64,000 bases of DNA, from positions 434,001 through 498,000 of the forward strand of contig JANEZZ010001955.1 of the NCBI GenBank assembly GCA_026122225.1, read 5' to 3'. This stretch comes from Heloderma charlesbogerti. Lineage: Eukaryota > Chordata > Lepidosauria > Squamata > Helodermatidae. A program made the position numbers and the translations under genes. Below, one piece after another: positions 1 through 9,954 of the stretch. The notes beneath the pieces are model-generated. The model had not been told where the DNA came from and did no database searches. It saw only the letters and a list, made by a program, of their open reading frames with translations. Positions within the stretch are counted from its first letter, which is position 1. Each line of letters starts with the position of its first letter.

Positions 1-71
1 GAGTATCCAGTGGGGTACTGCACCCCAGCTGATTCCACTGTGCCCCCATCATTCCACAATTGAGACCCACT

Positions 72-256
72 GCTTGTGCAACAGAGATTTAGCACTTCTG
101 GGAGCAAATGGAAATGAGCAGAAATGTTTGTTTCTAGAATGGGGCAGGTAAGCAAAGCTTGCATAAGAGAGCTCCGCCAAACTGTCCTGATCCAGAAACG
201 AGCATTTTTGCTCATTTGGGGGCTTATAGGAAGCATGAAATCTCTGTTGCACAAGC
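72..256. repeat. small foldback (inverted repeat) remnant
   Basis: A 19-bp arm at 72-90 (GCTTGTGCAACAGAGATTT) is perfectly inverted at 238-256. The inner flanks, around 105-137 and 190-220, are also imperfectly complementary. The rest of 1-412 shows no recognisable feature. This is probably an old palindromic DNA-transposon remnant; tips and target duplication were not identified. Confidence 0.55.
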
Positions 257-412
257 TTGCACAATGAAATCAGCAGGTTGGGCTGCTTGCACAATGTTTC
301 TGCATGAAGTGCAAACAAATGCCGCATAAGCTATAAGCAATGGAAGGAGATATCCTCATGTAATGACACACTGGAAGGGGTTAATTCATTCAACGACTTC
401 TTCTGCAAAGAC

Positions 413-1233
413 TAGGGATGGCAGAGAATTCCACCACAGATTCCAGTGAGGCCGGATTCTTTAGAATCCAGCCCCCCGGAATCCATGGCAGAACAGCCTC
501 CTGCCCCCCCCCACGAAATCCCCTGGGATGGAACTTACCTGGGGTGGATGCGGCGGTGGCGGCAGCTGATCTCCTGGCCGGCCATGGCCGGGCTGCTGCG
601 GCTGCCATTGCCGTCCTTGCAGCTGTGATAGGCTCTGTAAGAATTTTTTTTAAAAACGGCGTATGCAAATGGCAGCGGCTACAGCGGCCACCATTTGCAT
701 TCCCTATTTTTCGCTGTTCTAGCCTACGTAAATATTTATGTAGGCAGTTACAGCGAAAAAAAGGGAACCGCAAATAGTGCCCACTAAGCTATTTGCGGTT
801 CCTTTTTTTTGCCGTAATTGCCTATGTAAATATTTACATAGGCTAGAGCAGTGAAAAATAGGGAAGGCAAATGGCGGCCGCCGTAGCCACCGCCATTTGC
901 GTATGCCGTTTTTGGGGGGAGCATGCCGTGATAGGCTATGTAAATTCTTACATAGCCTATCATGGCAGCCTGGAAGGACACAAATGGCGGCTGCTATGGT
1001 GGCCGCCATTTGCGTCCGCAGCAGCCCGTCTGTGTCCGGAAGTCTGGCTGCGGACGGCCCTGGCCAGCTGCTCCGCAGAGCCGCCGCAGAGCAAAGCCAG
1101 CCGAGTAGGATTCTGGGGGGGGGAGGACTGGATCGCCTCCCCCCCCATCGAGGATTCCAGGGGGAGGGATGGAGCGCCTCCCCCCCCCAGCGGATGCCCT
1201 GACTAGAACAGGTAAGGGATTCGTACATCCCTA
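413..1233 (-). mobile_element. main-family palindromic hAT element (821 bp, TSD gcaaagac)
   Basis: The tips are TAGGGATG (413-420) and CATCCCTA (1226-1233), flanked by the identical 8-mer gcaaagac at 405-412 and 1234-1241. An 8-bp duplication is the hAT hallmark. The left side is the hairpin end, and its outward donor reads as ACTTACCT on the plus strand (533-540). The right side is the short end with AGGTAAGG at 1210-1217. Internal palindromes lie around 665-700, 715-760, 775-860, 870-900, 925-966 and 980-1015. There is no transposase, so the element is non-autonomous. ORFs across it are by-products of GC-rich palindromes. Confidence 0.9.
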
Positions 1234-1883
1234 GCAAAGACACATTTATATTTTCGTCTATTTCAGCTGGAAGCTGCTGATGGTCATGGTGTTTCATGGA
1301 GAGATTCACATATTTGCCTATTAATACCAATAGATAGATAACTCATAAAACATCACTAAATTCTTCAAAATATGTCTGAGAGTATTGTTTCTAAGACATA
1401 ACTATGGGGGGGGGGTCTCCTCTGTAGATAACATAGAAAATAAAACTTGTCTCCATTTTTCCAGCAGCTTACTTCTATTCCAAAGTCACACATATCTCAA
1501 GTTCTTGTCTGCAGGCATAAGACTTAGATGTCTTTGATTTATGGCACTTTTAAGTATGTTAAGAGATTCTGAAAGGGAGGAATGTTTGGTCCTCATAAGG
1601 TGATAGGTGTTCAGTAAGTAGGACAAAGTTGACTAGAGAGTGCTTCATTTTATTTTTTATGGGTTGGGCCCAGTATAAACCTTCTGCGGATAGGGATGTT
1701 GCAGGCACCCGACTGGGTCTGGGAGTCCGTTGGACTCCCCTCTGCTTCCCCACCCCCATATCTGGCTCAGTGAGCCATCATCCCGCCTGAGCTGCATGAG
1801 CAGCCAGAACTTCCGGACTCGTTCACTCACACCAGGCAGCCACCCATCCTCCATGATAGCCACAATTTTTACGGAAGATGAGG
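1234..1883. other. no gene seen
   Basis: Apart from the target duplication and a G10 run near 1405-1415, I recognise nothing here. The ORFs present are short and not protein-like. Confidence 0.5.
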
Positions 1884-2583
1884 TAGGGATGTCAGAGAAT
1901 TCTGCGATGGATCTCGGTGAGGCCGAATGCCAGTGCATTCGGCCCCCCGAAATCCATCGTGAAACAAAGCCCCTGCCCCCCAACCCAGGAAAGGCACGCG
2001 GGACAAAGTCCCCACTGCCCCCAGCCCACAAAAAGCACACAAAACAGAGCACCTACCTGCTCCTGTCCGCGCTGCTTTGCGAATGGCAGCTGTCCTGTGG
2101 CCACCATTCGCTTCCTCCTCTTCATAGCCATGATAGGCTACGTAAATACTTACATAGCCTATCACGGCTAATGCAGGGACGCCATTTGCGTCCCTGTGGA
2201 GGCTGTGATAGGCTATGTAAGTATTTACATAGCCTATCATGGCGGGGGGGGGGGAACCCAGCATATGCAAATGGCAGCGGCTACTGCCATTTGCGTACAC
2301 TGGGGTTTTTCCCCCTGCCGTGATAGGCTACATAAATATTTATGTAGCCTATCACGGCTCAATACAGGGACGCAAATGGCAGCAGCTACGACAGCTGCCA
2401 TTTGCATCCCTGCAGGGCTGCCCAGCAGCCAGATGTCCGGCTGTGGGCAGCCGGGCAGGATTCCGGTGGTGAGGACCAGATCGCCTCCCCCCCATCGAGG
2501 ATTCCAGGGGGAGGGAAGGAGCGCCTCCCCCCCCACCGCAGATTGCCCAGCGTGGAGCCAGGTAGGTGTTTTGTACATCCCTA
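1884..2583 (-). mobile_element. main-family palindromic hAT element (700 bp, TSD agatgagg)
   Basis: The tips are TAGGGATG and CATCCCTA, flanked by perfect 8-mers agatgagg at 1876-1883 and 2584-2591. The left side is the hairpin end, with arms around ATTCGGCC and GGCCGAAT. Three 38-44 bp palindromes of the GATAGGCTACGTAA type lie at 2126-2169, 2205-2244 and 2318-2360. The outward donors are variant: ACCTACCT at 2051-2058 (minus-strand AGGTAGGT) and AGGTAGGT at 2560-2567. Several ACGT cores have decayed to ATGT or ACAT. Confidence 0.9.
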
Positions 2584-3947
2584 AGATGAGGGCTCTAGAT
2601 TTTCGTATGCTGCACACAAGGGTCATTTCTGCCCTTTTCATATCCCTAATGTTGCAGAATGGCCCTTTACAGCTGCTGTTGTGGAAGGAGAGGCTTCTTC
2701 CATAAGTGGGAGGCTTTTGATTCAGTGGAGGTTATCCACTAGCAGAACAGGGGACTTTGCTAATTCAGCTGATCTGCTCTGCAGGGCGAGGGTCCCTCCA
2801 GAATAGTGGGGGAGGTGGCACTGGGTGCAGCAGTAGGAGAGGGAAATGGTGAAAATACCCTCCCCACATTTTCAGCCAGCAGGAGTGTTCTGAGTGGAAC
2901 TCCACTGGAAGACACTCCCACAAATGGAATAAAACTCTGGATCCAATCCCATGCCTGCTGCACTGTATTTATCTATATGGAGAAGGGCTGATGGATGAAA
3001 GAGCATCATTTGTAGATAATTCTTTATTATCCCAAATCTTAGGAATTTTTTAGGCATTTTAGAGGGAATTCACAAAGTTAGGGTAACTGCTGGAGCTAAG
3101 GAAGCAAAATGTAGTATCAATAATTATGTGATCGCACACTGGGAAGAAAGAATTTGAATTTTTCCCTACACACGTCTGGGTTCCCAGTTGAGTTGGAGCT
3201 ATTTAGGGAAAAGGCCTTAGAGGCCCCTTATAGATAACTTGGTTGAAACATCTGCTAAGTGCACTGAGGCAATCAAAGAGTGAAAAAAAATGTTATGCTA
3301 TATAAAGAATGTAGTTGGAAATAATAATGACATGTATCACCCATGGGATCATTCAGTGTCATTTCTGTTTTTGTTTTGTTTTTTAAAAAATGATGCTCTT
3401 TTCTGCTAATACAATAGATTGTAAGTACGTACATTTGTGGGTGGGCAGTGGTGATAAGCCAAAGACCAAAGTCATTTGGAAGAAACAGGCAGCTTTATGG
3501 CCGAGTTCTGTGAACAGTCAGGATTAGTGCTGTGGGGACTCCCATCAACCAATCAACCCAAACAATTACTTGTCATATCAAAACAAAACAAAATAGACAG
3601 TGTGCTTCCCTTGGCATTCCTCTAAGCAGTGCCAGCTCCAGGTTGGAGGCGATTCTTGGGCAAGGTTCCCCTGATGGGCCTCTCTCATCCTCCCTATAAT
3701 TACTCACCTGCTTTCTTGGCTCCATTCCTGCCACTTAGCCAGAAAGAGGAGAGTTGAGTGAGCAGGCAGTGGCAGCTGCCGTTCCTTCTGCTCACTTGCT
3801 CCATTGCTTGCTGGCACTTCCCCTCTGGGCCAGAGCAAATGAGTGGATGCTAAGAGGAGCAGCAGCAGGGTCATGGATTTCCAGTGGTCAGCAGTGGGCC
3901 TTTTGCTGAGATGTGTCCTCAGTAGGTGCCCAGCGATGTCAACTTCT
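2584..3947. other. no gene seen
   Basis: This is low-complexity to unique sequence with short A/T runs (3280-3290, 3370-3390). No repeat family or coding exon was recognised. Confidence 0.4.
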
Positions 3948-3999
3948 GCAAACCGCCCAGAGAGCTTCAGCTATTGGGCAGTTTGGAAATGAAATGAAG
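3948..3999 (+). mobile_element. L2 LINE 3' tail fragment
   Basis: The sequence aaccgcccagagagcttc, then ttgggcagtttggaaatg, matches the usual reptile L2 3' end. The same tail recurs at 21865-21918. It abuts an L2 coding fragment, so it is probably a separate, older copy. Confidence 0.6.
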
Positions 4000-4280
4000 C
4001 CCCATTTCAATCGGGCTTCAGGCCTGGACAAGAGACAGAGATGGCCTTGGTCACCTTGGTGGATGATATGAGGATAGGGACCTCTGGATAGGGGCGAATG
4101 CTCCTTCCTTGTTCTCAATCTCTCAGCGGCTTTTGATATGGTTGACCATGGTATCCTTCTGGACTGCCTGGAGGGGTTGGGCATAGGGGGCACCGTATTA
4201 TGGTGGTTCCGTTCCTCCCTCTCTGGCAGGTACCAGAAGGTAGCTCTGGGGGAGGAGAATTCAGATCCTTCGCTGCTCAC
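4000..4280 (+). pseudogene. L2 LINE reverse transcriptase fragment (part 1)
   Basis: Frameshifted coding remnant of L2 ORF2. Recognisable pieces are LSAAFDMVDHGILLD (RT motif A region, with the first catalytic Asp) and GGTVLWWFRSSLSGRYQ. Frame changes occur between about 4020 and 4130. Synthesis of L2 cDNA at the genomic target would be the original role; this copy is dead. It is cut at 4280 by the hAT element and resumes, with a gap, at 5371. Confidence 0.8.
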
Positions 4281-5370
4281 TAGGGATGGACGAAAGGGAC
4301 TTACCTGGTCCCGCGGCTTGCTTCACAGTGGGGGGGAGGTGCTTCGGTTCTCCCCCCGAAGTTCAGGCGAGGGGGGGAGGCGCCCCGCCTCGCCCGGCCG
4401 CAAAAAAAAAAGTAAAGTAAAAAAACACACACACACACCCGTGATAGGCTACGTGACGTTTTACGTAGCCTATCATGGCTAGATTTCCAAAGTCAGCCGT
4501 GATAGGCTACGTAAATCGTCACGTAGCCTATCACGGGTGACTTTGGAAAAAAAAAAAGCGCGTACGCAAATGGTGGTGGCCCATGGGCGCCGCCATTTGT
4601 GTTCCTTATTTTGGCACATCTAGTCTAAGACACTGAACTGCAGACTGGAAGGTTGGCAGGTCAGCAGTTCGAGACCCGAGTGCTACGTGACGGAGTGAGC
4701 TCCCGTCTTCAGTCCCAGCTTCTGCCAACCTAGCAGTTCGAAAGCAAGAAATTGCAAGTAGATAAATAGGTACCGCCTTGGCGGGAAAGGTAACAGCGTT
4801 CCGTGCACCTTGGTGTTCAGTCATGCCGGCCACATGATCACGGAAGCGTCTTCGGACAGCGCTGGCTCTTCGGCTTAGAAACGGGGATGAGCACCGCACC
4901 CTAGAGTCGGACACGACTGGTTGGGGACACCTTTACCTTTACCTTTTATTTGCATTGCCCTTATTTTTGCCATAGTCTATGTAAATCTTTACGTAGACTA
5001 GACGTGTCAAAATAAGGAACGCAAATGGCGGTCCCCATGGGAGCCGCCATTTGCGTACACACTTTTTTTTTTTCCAAAGTCACCCGTGATAGGCTACGTG
5101 ACGATTTACATAGCCTATCACGGCCGACTTTGGAAATCTAGCCGTGATAGGCTACGTAAATCGTTACGTAGCCTATCACGGGTGTGTGTGTGTGTTTTAC
5201 TCTTTTTTCCGCGGCCGGGTAGACGGGGCGCTCCTACCCAGCCTGAATTTCACCGGCGAGGGATGGGGCACCTCCCCCCCTCGCCTGAACTTCGGGGGGA
5301 GAACCGAAGCGCCTCCCCTCCACCGCAAAGCAAGCTTCTAGAACAGGTAAGGGACTTCCGTCCATCCCTA
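4281..5370. mobile_element. main-family hAT with two short-type ends and unequal flanks
   Basis: The tips are TAGGGATGGACG (4281) and CCATCCCTA (ending 5370). Unlike its relatives, both ends are the short type: ACTTACCT at 4299-4306 and AGGTAAGG at 5345-5352, with matching GC-rich sequence inside. The element is a kilobase-scale inverted duplication. Palindromes lie at 4439-4481, 4496-4540, 5083-5126 and 5141-5181, and a SINE sits near the centre. The flanks are ctgctcac (left) and aacaatac (right), which do not match, and L2 sequence is missing between them. A recombinant of two insertions is the simplest explanation. Confidence 0.8.
4627..4947 (+). mobile_element. Sauria-type tRNA SINE
   Basis: It has a degenerate tRNA-like head with a B-box-like stretch (cagttcgagacccgag). 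The body is typical of Sauria SINEs: gagctcccgtcttc, cttctgccaacctagcagtt, gccggccacatgatcac. The tail has gagtcggacacgactg at 4904-4919 and ends ctttacctttacctttt. The tail is shared with BovB, its presumed retrotransposition partner. It lies inside the hAT element and replaces part of one palindromic arm. Confidence 0.88.
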
Positions 5371-5598
5371 AACAATACTGAAGTACTTTGGTGGGAGACA
5401 AGGGGAGGTTGGGTGATGTTCACCCGGTGTTGAATGGGGTGCGGCTGCCCCTGAAGGACCAGGTATGCAGCATGCGGTCATTTGAGACTCCCAGCTGTCC
5501 ATGGAGTTTCAGGAGTCAGCCGTTAACCGGGAGGCGCTGTACCAACTCCATCTGATACTGCAAATGAACCCCTACCTCCCTAACCATCTGCTCCCATC
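5371..5598 (+). pseudogene. L2 LINE ORF2 fragment (part 2)
   Basis: Translation gives TEVLWW, then LPLKDQ and MEFQESAVTREALYQL, which belong to the L2 RT thumb/connector region. Compared with intact L2 ORF2, the stretch between RT motif A and this point, including the catalytic YADD region, is absent. The fragment stops at 5598, where the next hAT element inserts. Confidence 0.75.
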
Positions 5599-6105
5599 TA
5601 GGGATGTATGAAATTGGCCTTACCTGGCTCCGCCAGGTTCCACTGGGGGGGGGAGGTGCTCCATCCCTCTCCCCGGAATCCTCGCCGGCTGGCTCTGCTC
5701 CATTGCTCCACCGCCATTTGCTTACGCGCGTTTGTTTTTTAAAGTCAGACGTGATAGGCTATGTAAAGATTTACGTAGACTATCACGTCGTGTTGGGGTT
5801 TTTTTAACCTAGCCATGATAGGCTACGTAAATATTTACATAGCCTATCACGTCTTTTTTTTTTTTAATACTGGAAATGGCGGCGGCAGCAGCCGGTCGGA
5901 AGACCGGCCGCTGCAGCCACCGCTGCCGAAGCCGCTGCTGGAGCCGCCGCCGCCGCCCAGAAGATCCACCCCAGGTAAGTCTCATCCCGGGGGGGATCCG
6001 CGGGGGGGGCGGGGGGGGCAGGCTGTTCCACCACGGAGTTCGGGGGCCGAATGCACTGGCATTCGGCCTCACCGAGATCCATGGTGGAATTCTCTGCCAT
6101 CCCTA
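5599..6105 (+). mobile_element. main-family palindromic hAT element (507 bp, TSD ctcccatc)
   Basis: Perfect 8-mers ctcccatc (5591-5598 and 6106-6113) flank TAGGGATG...CATCCCTA. The short end is on the left (CCTTACCT at 5618-5625) and the hairpin end on the right. Palindromes lie at 5748-5788 and 5812-5852. From 5875 an ATGGCGGCGGCAGC segment stays open for 33 codons to the outward donor AGGTAAGT at 5973-5980. The L2 sequence resumes directly after the duplication. Confidence 0.9.
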
Positions 6106-6750
6106 CTCCCATCAGTAGTTCATGCTCTGGTCTCCTCTCACCGATACTACTGTAATGCATTCTATGTGGGGTTGCCCTTGAAGATGATTCGAATGTTGCA
6201 GCTGGCGCAGAACACAGTGGCCCGCCTGATTAAAGGCAGCCGTCAGTGAAAGCACATCACTCCAGTGCTGAAGGAGTTGCACTGGCTACCAGTTGTTTTC
6301 CAGGCCCAATTCAAGGTGTTGGTATTGACTTTTAAAACCCTATATGGTTCTGCCCCAGTATATCTTAAGGAGTGCCTCCAGAAACACCAGGGATGCTGCT
6401 CTACAAGATCAGCCACAGACGGCCTTCTGTCTGTCCCATCAGCCAGGAGAGCTGGGCTGGTGAGGACTAGGGAGAGGGCCTTTTCTGTAGTGGCCCCGCT
6501 CTGTGGAATTCCCTCCCTAGTGACCTCCGCCATGCCCCCTCTTTGATGAGCTTCCACCGGGCTTTGAAAACCTGGCTGTTCAGGTGAGTGTTTGGGGTAG
6601 GCTAGGGCTTTTTAGGGCAATGTTGTTTTGTTTAGTTCATCATGTAAATTTGTTGTATTTTGTGTTGTTATTTGTATTGTACGCCACCTAGAGTGGCCGG
6701 GTAGCCGGCCAGATGGGTGGCTAACAAATCAAATAAATTAATAAATAAAC
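6106..6750 (+). pseudogene. L2 LINE ORF2 C-terminus and 3' end (part 3)
   Basis: Recognisable peptides are YYCNAFYVGLPLKMIR, LKELHWLPVVFQAQFKVL, YGSAPVYLKECLQ and RERAFSVVAPLCG, in the order found at the L2 ORF2 C-terminus. A frame change lies near 6245. The 3' end has gtacgccacctagagtggcc and an AAATAAATTAATAAATAA tail ending near 6749. This is the same inactive copy as 4000-4280 and 5371-5598. Confidence 0.85.
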
Positions 6751-7325
6751 CCCAGACACCAGCCCTGCCTCCAATGTTCAGATTTAGCAGGTACCTCCAA
6801 ATGTATGTATATATGTGTTTATTTATATCCCACCTTTCCTCCTGAGAGCTCAAGGTAGTGCCCATAGGGCTCCCAGGCAGATTCCCATCCAGGCTATGAC
6901 CATAGTAATGGGATTGGGGTCGGGCTGTGAAATCATGAGTTCCCTCACCCCAGTCCCTCCTCTCCCATATGCAGATTCTCTCACTACACCCCCACTTCCC
7001 TGTTGGCATTAACCATAATTAGTCATTATTTCGGCACAGATATTAACCATGGTTCACCCCAGCCATGTTTTGAAACCAGAGTTTGAAGCTGGTTTAGCAT
7101 TAACCATGGTTAATGGTGGTGCAGACATTCCGAGTGAAAAGCCAGCTGTGGAAGTGTGTGTGTAATTCACACAAAATAGGAAACGGGCTCCTGTTCCACA
7201 GACAGGTCCTGATCCTGTTATTATTATGTCAGCCATGGTTGAAGGCGACCACAGGCAGCATTACACCTGTGCCTGTTCAACATACACATTTGTGTTATTG
7301 TGTTAAGATAGTAGAAGAATAATAG
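6751..7325. other. degraded L2/SINE-type tail and unique sequence
   Basis: At about 6815-6860 the minus strand resembles an L2/CORE-SINE tail (ggaggaaaggtgggatataaa). The motif TTAACCATGG recurs around 7040-7120 in both orientations, suggesting a small palindromic repeat. No gene was seen. Confidence 0.4.
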
Positions 7326-8809
7326 CTATTTATTCACAAGCCATATCCTGATAAAGATTTCTTACTATGCTATTTTTTTCTTCTCTCTCAAAATTTGAGG
7401 AACTATTTTAATCCCAAGAAGAATTGTTAGCTAGTTGTCCCTGGCTACAGAAATTAGACATAAAGTTAATAGTATTCATAGCAGCAAGTTTGTCTGAAAA
7501 ATATATACCAAAGATAAGGAACTGCTATCTGTGGTGCAATTAAGCTGCTGCCTGTCATGAAATCACTAATGTGATCAAACTGTGAAATACACAGCAGATG
7601 AATAATTAAATCCAGATGTCTTTCCATGATGATGAGCGAGAAAGCCCTGCAAACTTTGAAAAAGGAAAAGAAACAAAAAACTAGGCAAGATTCGTTTTTA
7701 CCTCCAAGAGCCTAGGAGGAATCAGTGAACAAATCCAATGTATTGCTTCATAAAGAAAGCTAAATAAATGTGCTATTTAATAGCCAGTAACAGAAAGACT
7801 TGCTACATCAAGCAAGCTATACATAAAAGACTCCACAGTCTGGTTTTCTTAAGGAGAAATAATTTAGTTATCATTAAACTCCTTGGAAACTAGCTGTAAT
7901 AATGTTTTTGGTTATCAGGAGTATCGTTTTTTTCCCCCATCAGGCAGGGCTGGGGAAATGTGAATCCAAAATTTGTGTGTGATAATGAAGTGAGTCCATT
8001 TCAGCCTCAAACTGTGGCGATCCTTTATCTCTCCACAAGGGGTGTGGGGCTGCAATCCATTCGTCTACCCTGGCAAATTGGCTGAGTTCACTGATAGTTA
8101 TCGCTTACAGAATATTCTCTATATATTTTTAGCAGCAGGATTGGGAGAAGAAGAAAAAAAAGATCCACCAATATGATTAATTGGAACAAATCTTCAAAAG
8201 AAAAGATAATCACAGTGGTTTAAATTTCTTCCCCCTGTTTAAGTCCCTGATGTACAGAAGAGAGGAAAAGCATTTAGGTCAGCTGGGAGTTGTTAGCATG
8301 TTTTCTGACTAAACAGACATAGGATTGTGCCTTTAAATGCTCATTATCCTATAATTCACAGAACACCGTATTCGCTTTTTTACTTCCCTTTAGACAACAT
8401 CTTTCTCAAATGTATCTCCATTCTATTCCCCGGTTGTCCACAAGCATTTCTCATCTTTAGCATCATATGGATCAGTCCTCTTCCTCCCAATGTTCATTCT
8501 TTTTTATGCCTATGACAGTTGTATAGACATGTATTTGAAGCCCCATTAACTGAACCTCAGTTATGCATACTTCTTGATTATCCAAGTTAAGTGTCATCCA
8601 TTCCTCAGTAGTCCCAAAGTAAATCAACCAGAACTCTTCTCGATCTAAACATAGAATTATCATATTCGTTTGTTTATGATATCTTGAAGGCACTTGACTA
8701 AATGGTGCATCACCATCCTTTTATTGTCCATTCAACCACTTTGGATCATTCCTTTTGGAGCCTTTGTTTTCACCAATGTGAATAACATTGTGAATAAATT
8801 TATGTCATC
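7326..8809. other. repeat-poor AT-rich stretch
   Basis: No transposon family, microsatellite or coding exon was recognised over about 1.5 kb, which is unusual in this window. It contains TAATTA-like and CCATGATGATGAG-type text reminiscent of conserved non-coding DNA, but conservation cannot be judged from one genome. Confidence 0.4.
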
Positions 8810-9182
8810 TATGCATGCGTGAATCAACAAAACTCGAGCTCAAACCTTGTTCCAACTTGAGTTCATATCAGACTGCAAACATTTTCTTTTCTCATGAAAA
8901 TCCATGTGTATTTTTTGAAATGTATGGATCAACTGTAGATATCTTTGAAGTACGCATTCTTCCTCCATTGGTTAAAGCATATTTGTGTGCATTTTTCATG
9001 CACAGTTTTCAAATGTGCATATGCTTTTGAATGCATTTCTTTGTTCCGCGAATCACATTGCAAGCTTGGAAATGTGGACCTTGACCACAGATTGCATCTG
9101 AGTCCATGTTTAGTTCAGAAGGTGCAAATTGGATAAATTCTGATAAAAAAATGAACTGAAACTAATTTCTCATACATCCCTA
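8810..9182. mobile_element. AT-rich hAT element (373 bp, TSD atgtcatc)
   Basis: The right tip CATCCCTA (9175-9182) and a diverged left tip TATGCATG (8810) are flanked by perfect atgtcatc 8-mers at 8802-8809 and 9183-9190. The interior is AT-rich with weak foldback potential. It belongs to the older subfamily whose inner ends read GAATC/GAAC rather than the splice-donor type. It is non-coding. Confidence 0.8.
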
Positions 9183-9190
9183 ATGTCATC

Positions 9191-9530
9191 AGCTAACTTG
9201 ACCAATTCATTTCTGTTTATGAGCGAGTAAAAAAAAGCACCTGTCTCAGTACCAAACCTTGGGGAATCCCAATTCTTTCTTTGATCAGTTGTGAGAACTG
9301 ACTATTATTTCTAATCTGCACTTCCTGTTCTTTAACCAGTTATTGATCTATAAAAGGACCCATCCATTTCTCTATTCTGCTAAATTTACTCAGGAATCTT
9401 TCATGAGGGACTTTGTCAAAAGCTACTAGATCACCCTTATCAATACAATTGTTAACACTCTCAAAAGAACTCTGTAAGTGGCCAGACTTAACTTTACAGA
9501 GGCCATGCTGATTCTCCTTCAGCAAGATTT
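9191..9530 (-). pseudogene. CR1 LINE reverse transcriptase fragment
   Basis: The minus strand encodes QHGLCK, SSFESVNN, DKGDL, FDKVPHERFLSKF and GIPQGLVL, matching CR1-clade RT around motifs A and B. Part of the linker before FDKVPH is deleted, so the motif A Asp is retained but its preceding residues are missing. Stops and frame changes make it inactive. Confidence 0.8.
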
Positions 9531-9534
9531 ATTC

Positions 9535-9577
<43 letters not shown>

Positions 9578-9791
9578 TTACATTTCTATCCCACCTTTTT
9601 TCCTCTTGCAAGGAACCCAAGGTGGCTTACATCATTAGCCTCACAACAACAACCCTGTGAGGTAGGTTGGGCTGAGAGTCAGTGACTGGCCCAAAGTCAC
9701 CCAGTGAGCTTCCATGGCTGAGTGGGGAGTAGAACCCAGATCTCCTGGCTCCCAGTCCAACACTGTAGCCACTACACCACACTGGCTCTCT
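9531..9791 (-). mobile_element. CORE-SINE (tRNA head, MIR-like core, L2-like tail)
   Basis: Read on the minus strand it has the head gagagccagtgtggtgtagt, a Pol III B-box region (gggttctactccccac), the core ctcactgggtgactttgggc and cctcacagggttgttgttgt, and the tail ccttgggttccttgcaag. It ends in the AAATAAAT microsatellite at 9534-9580. A sister copy lies at 49361-49600. Confidence 0.85.
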
Positions 9792-9954
9792 ATATAAACA
9801 CTATTGGGCAATATATGAAAATTCATCATGTGTAAATCATATGGGCTTTCCAGCACTGACTTCAGCCTTGACTAGAAGGTTTCCATGACACTCATTTGCC
9901 ATCTCTGCCCCTTTTGATAGTTTGTACAATGTTTTGCATTATTGTTTTGAATTA

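Noticed and set aside
719..1330. 203-residue minus-strand ORF
   Set aside because: It spans the palindromic hAT and its border. Its peptides repeat those of other copies in several frames, and stops are rare only because of GC-rich repeats.
4627..4700. Possible tRNA gene
   Set aside because: The A- and B-box-like signals belong to the head of a Sauria SINE. The cloverleaf is degenerate and the body and tail follow.
5815..6249. 144-residue ORF
   Set aside because: It crosses from the hAT element through its TSD into the L2 LINE, so it is a chance fusion.
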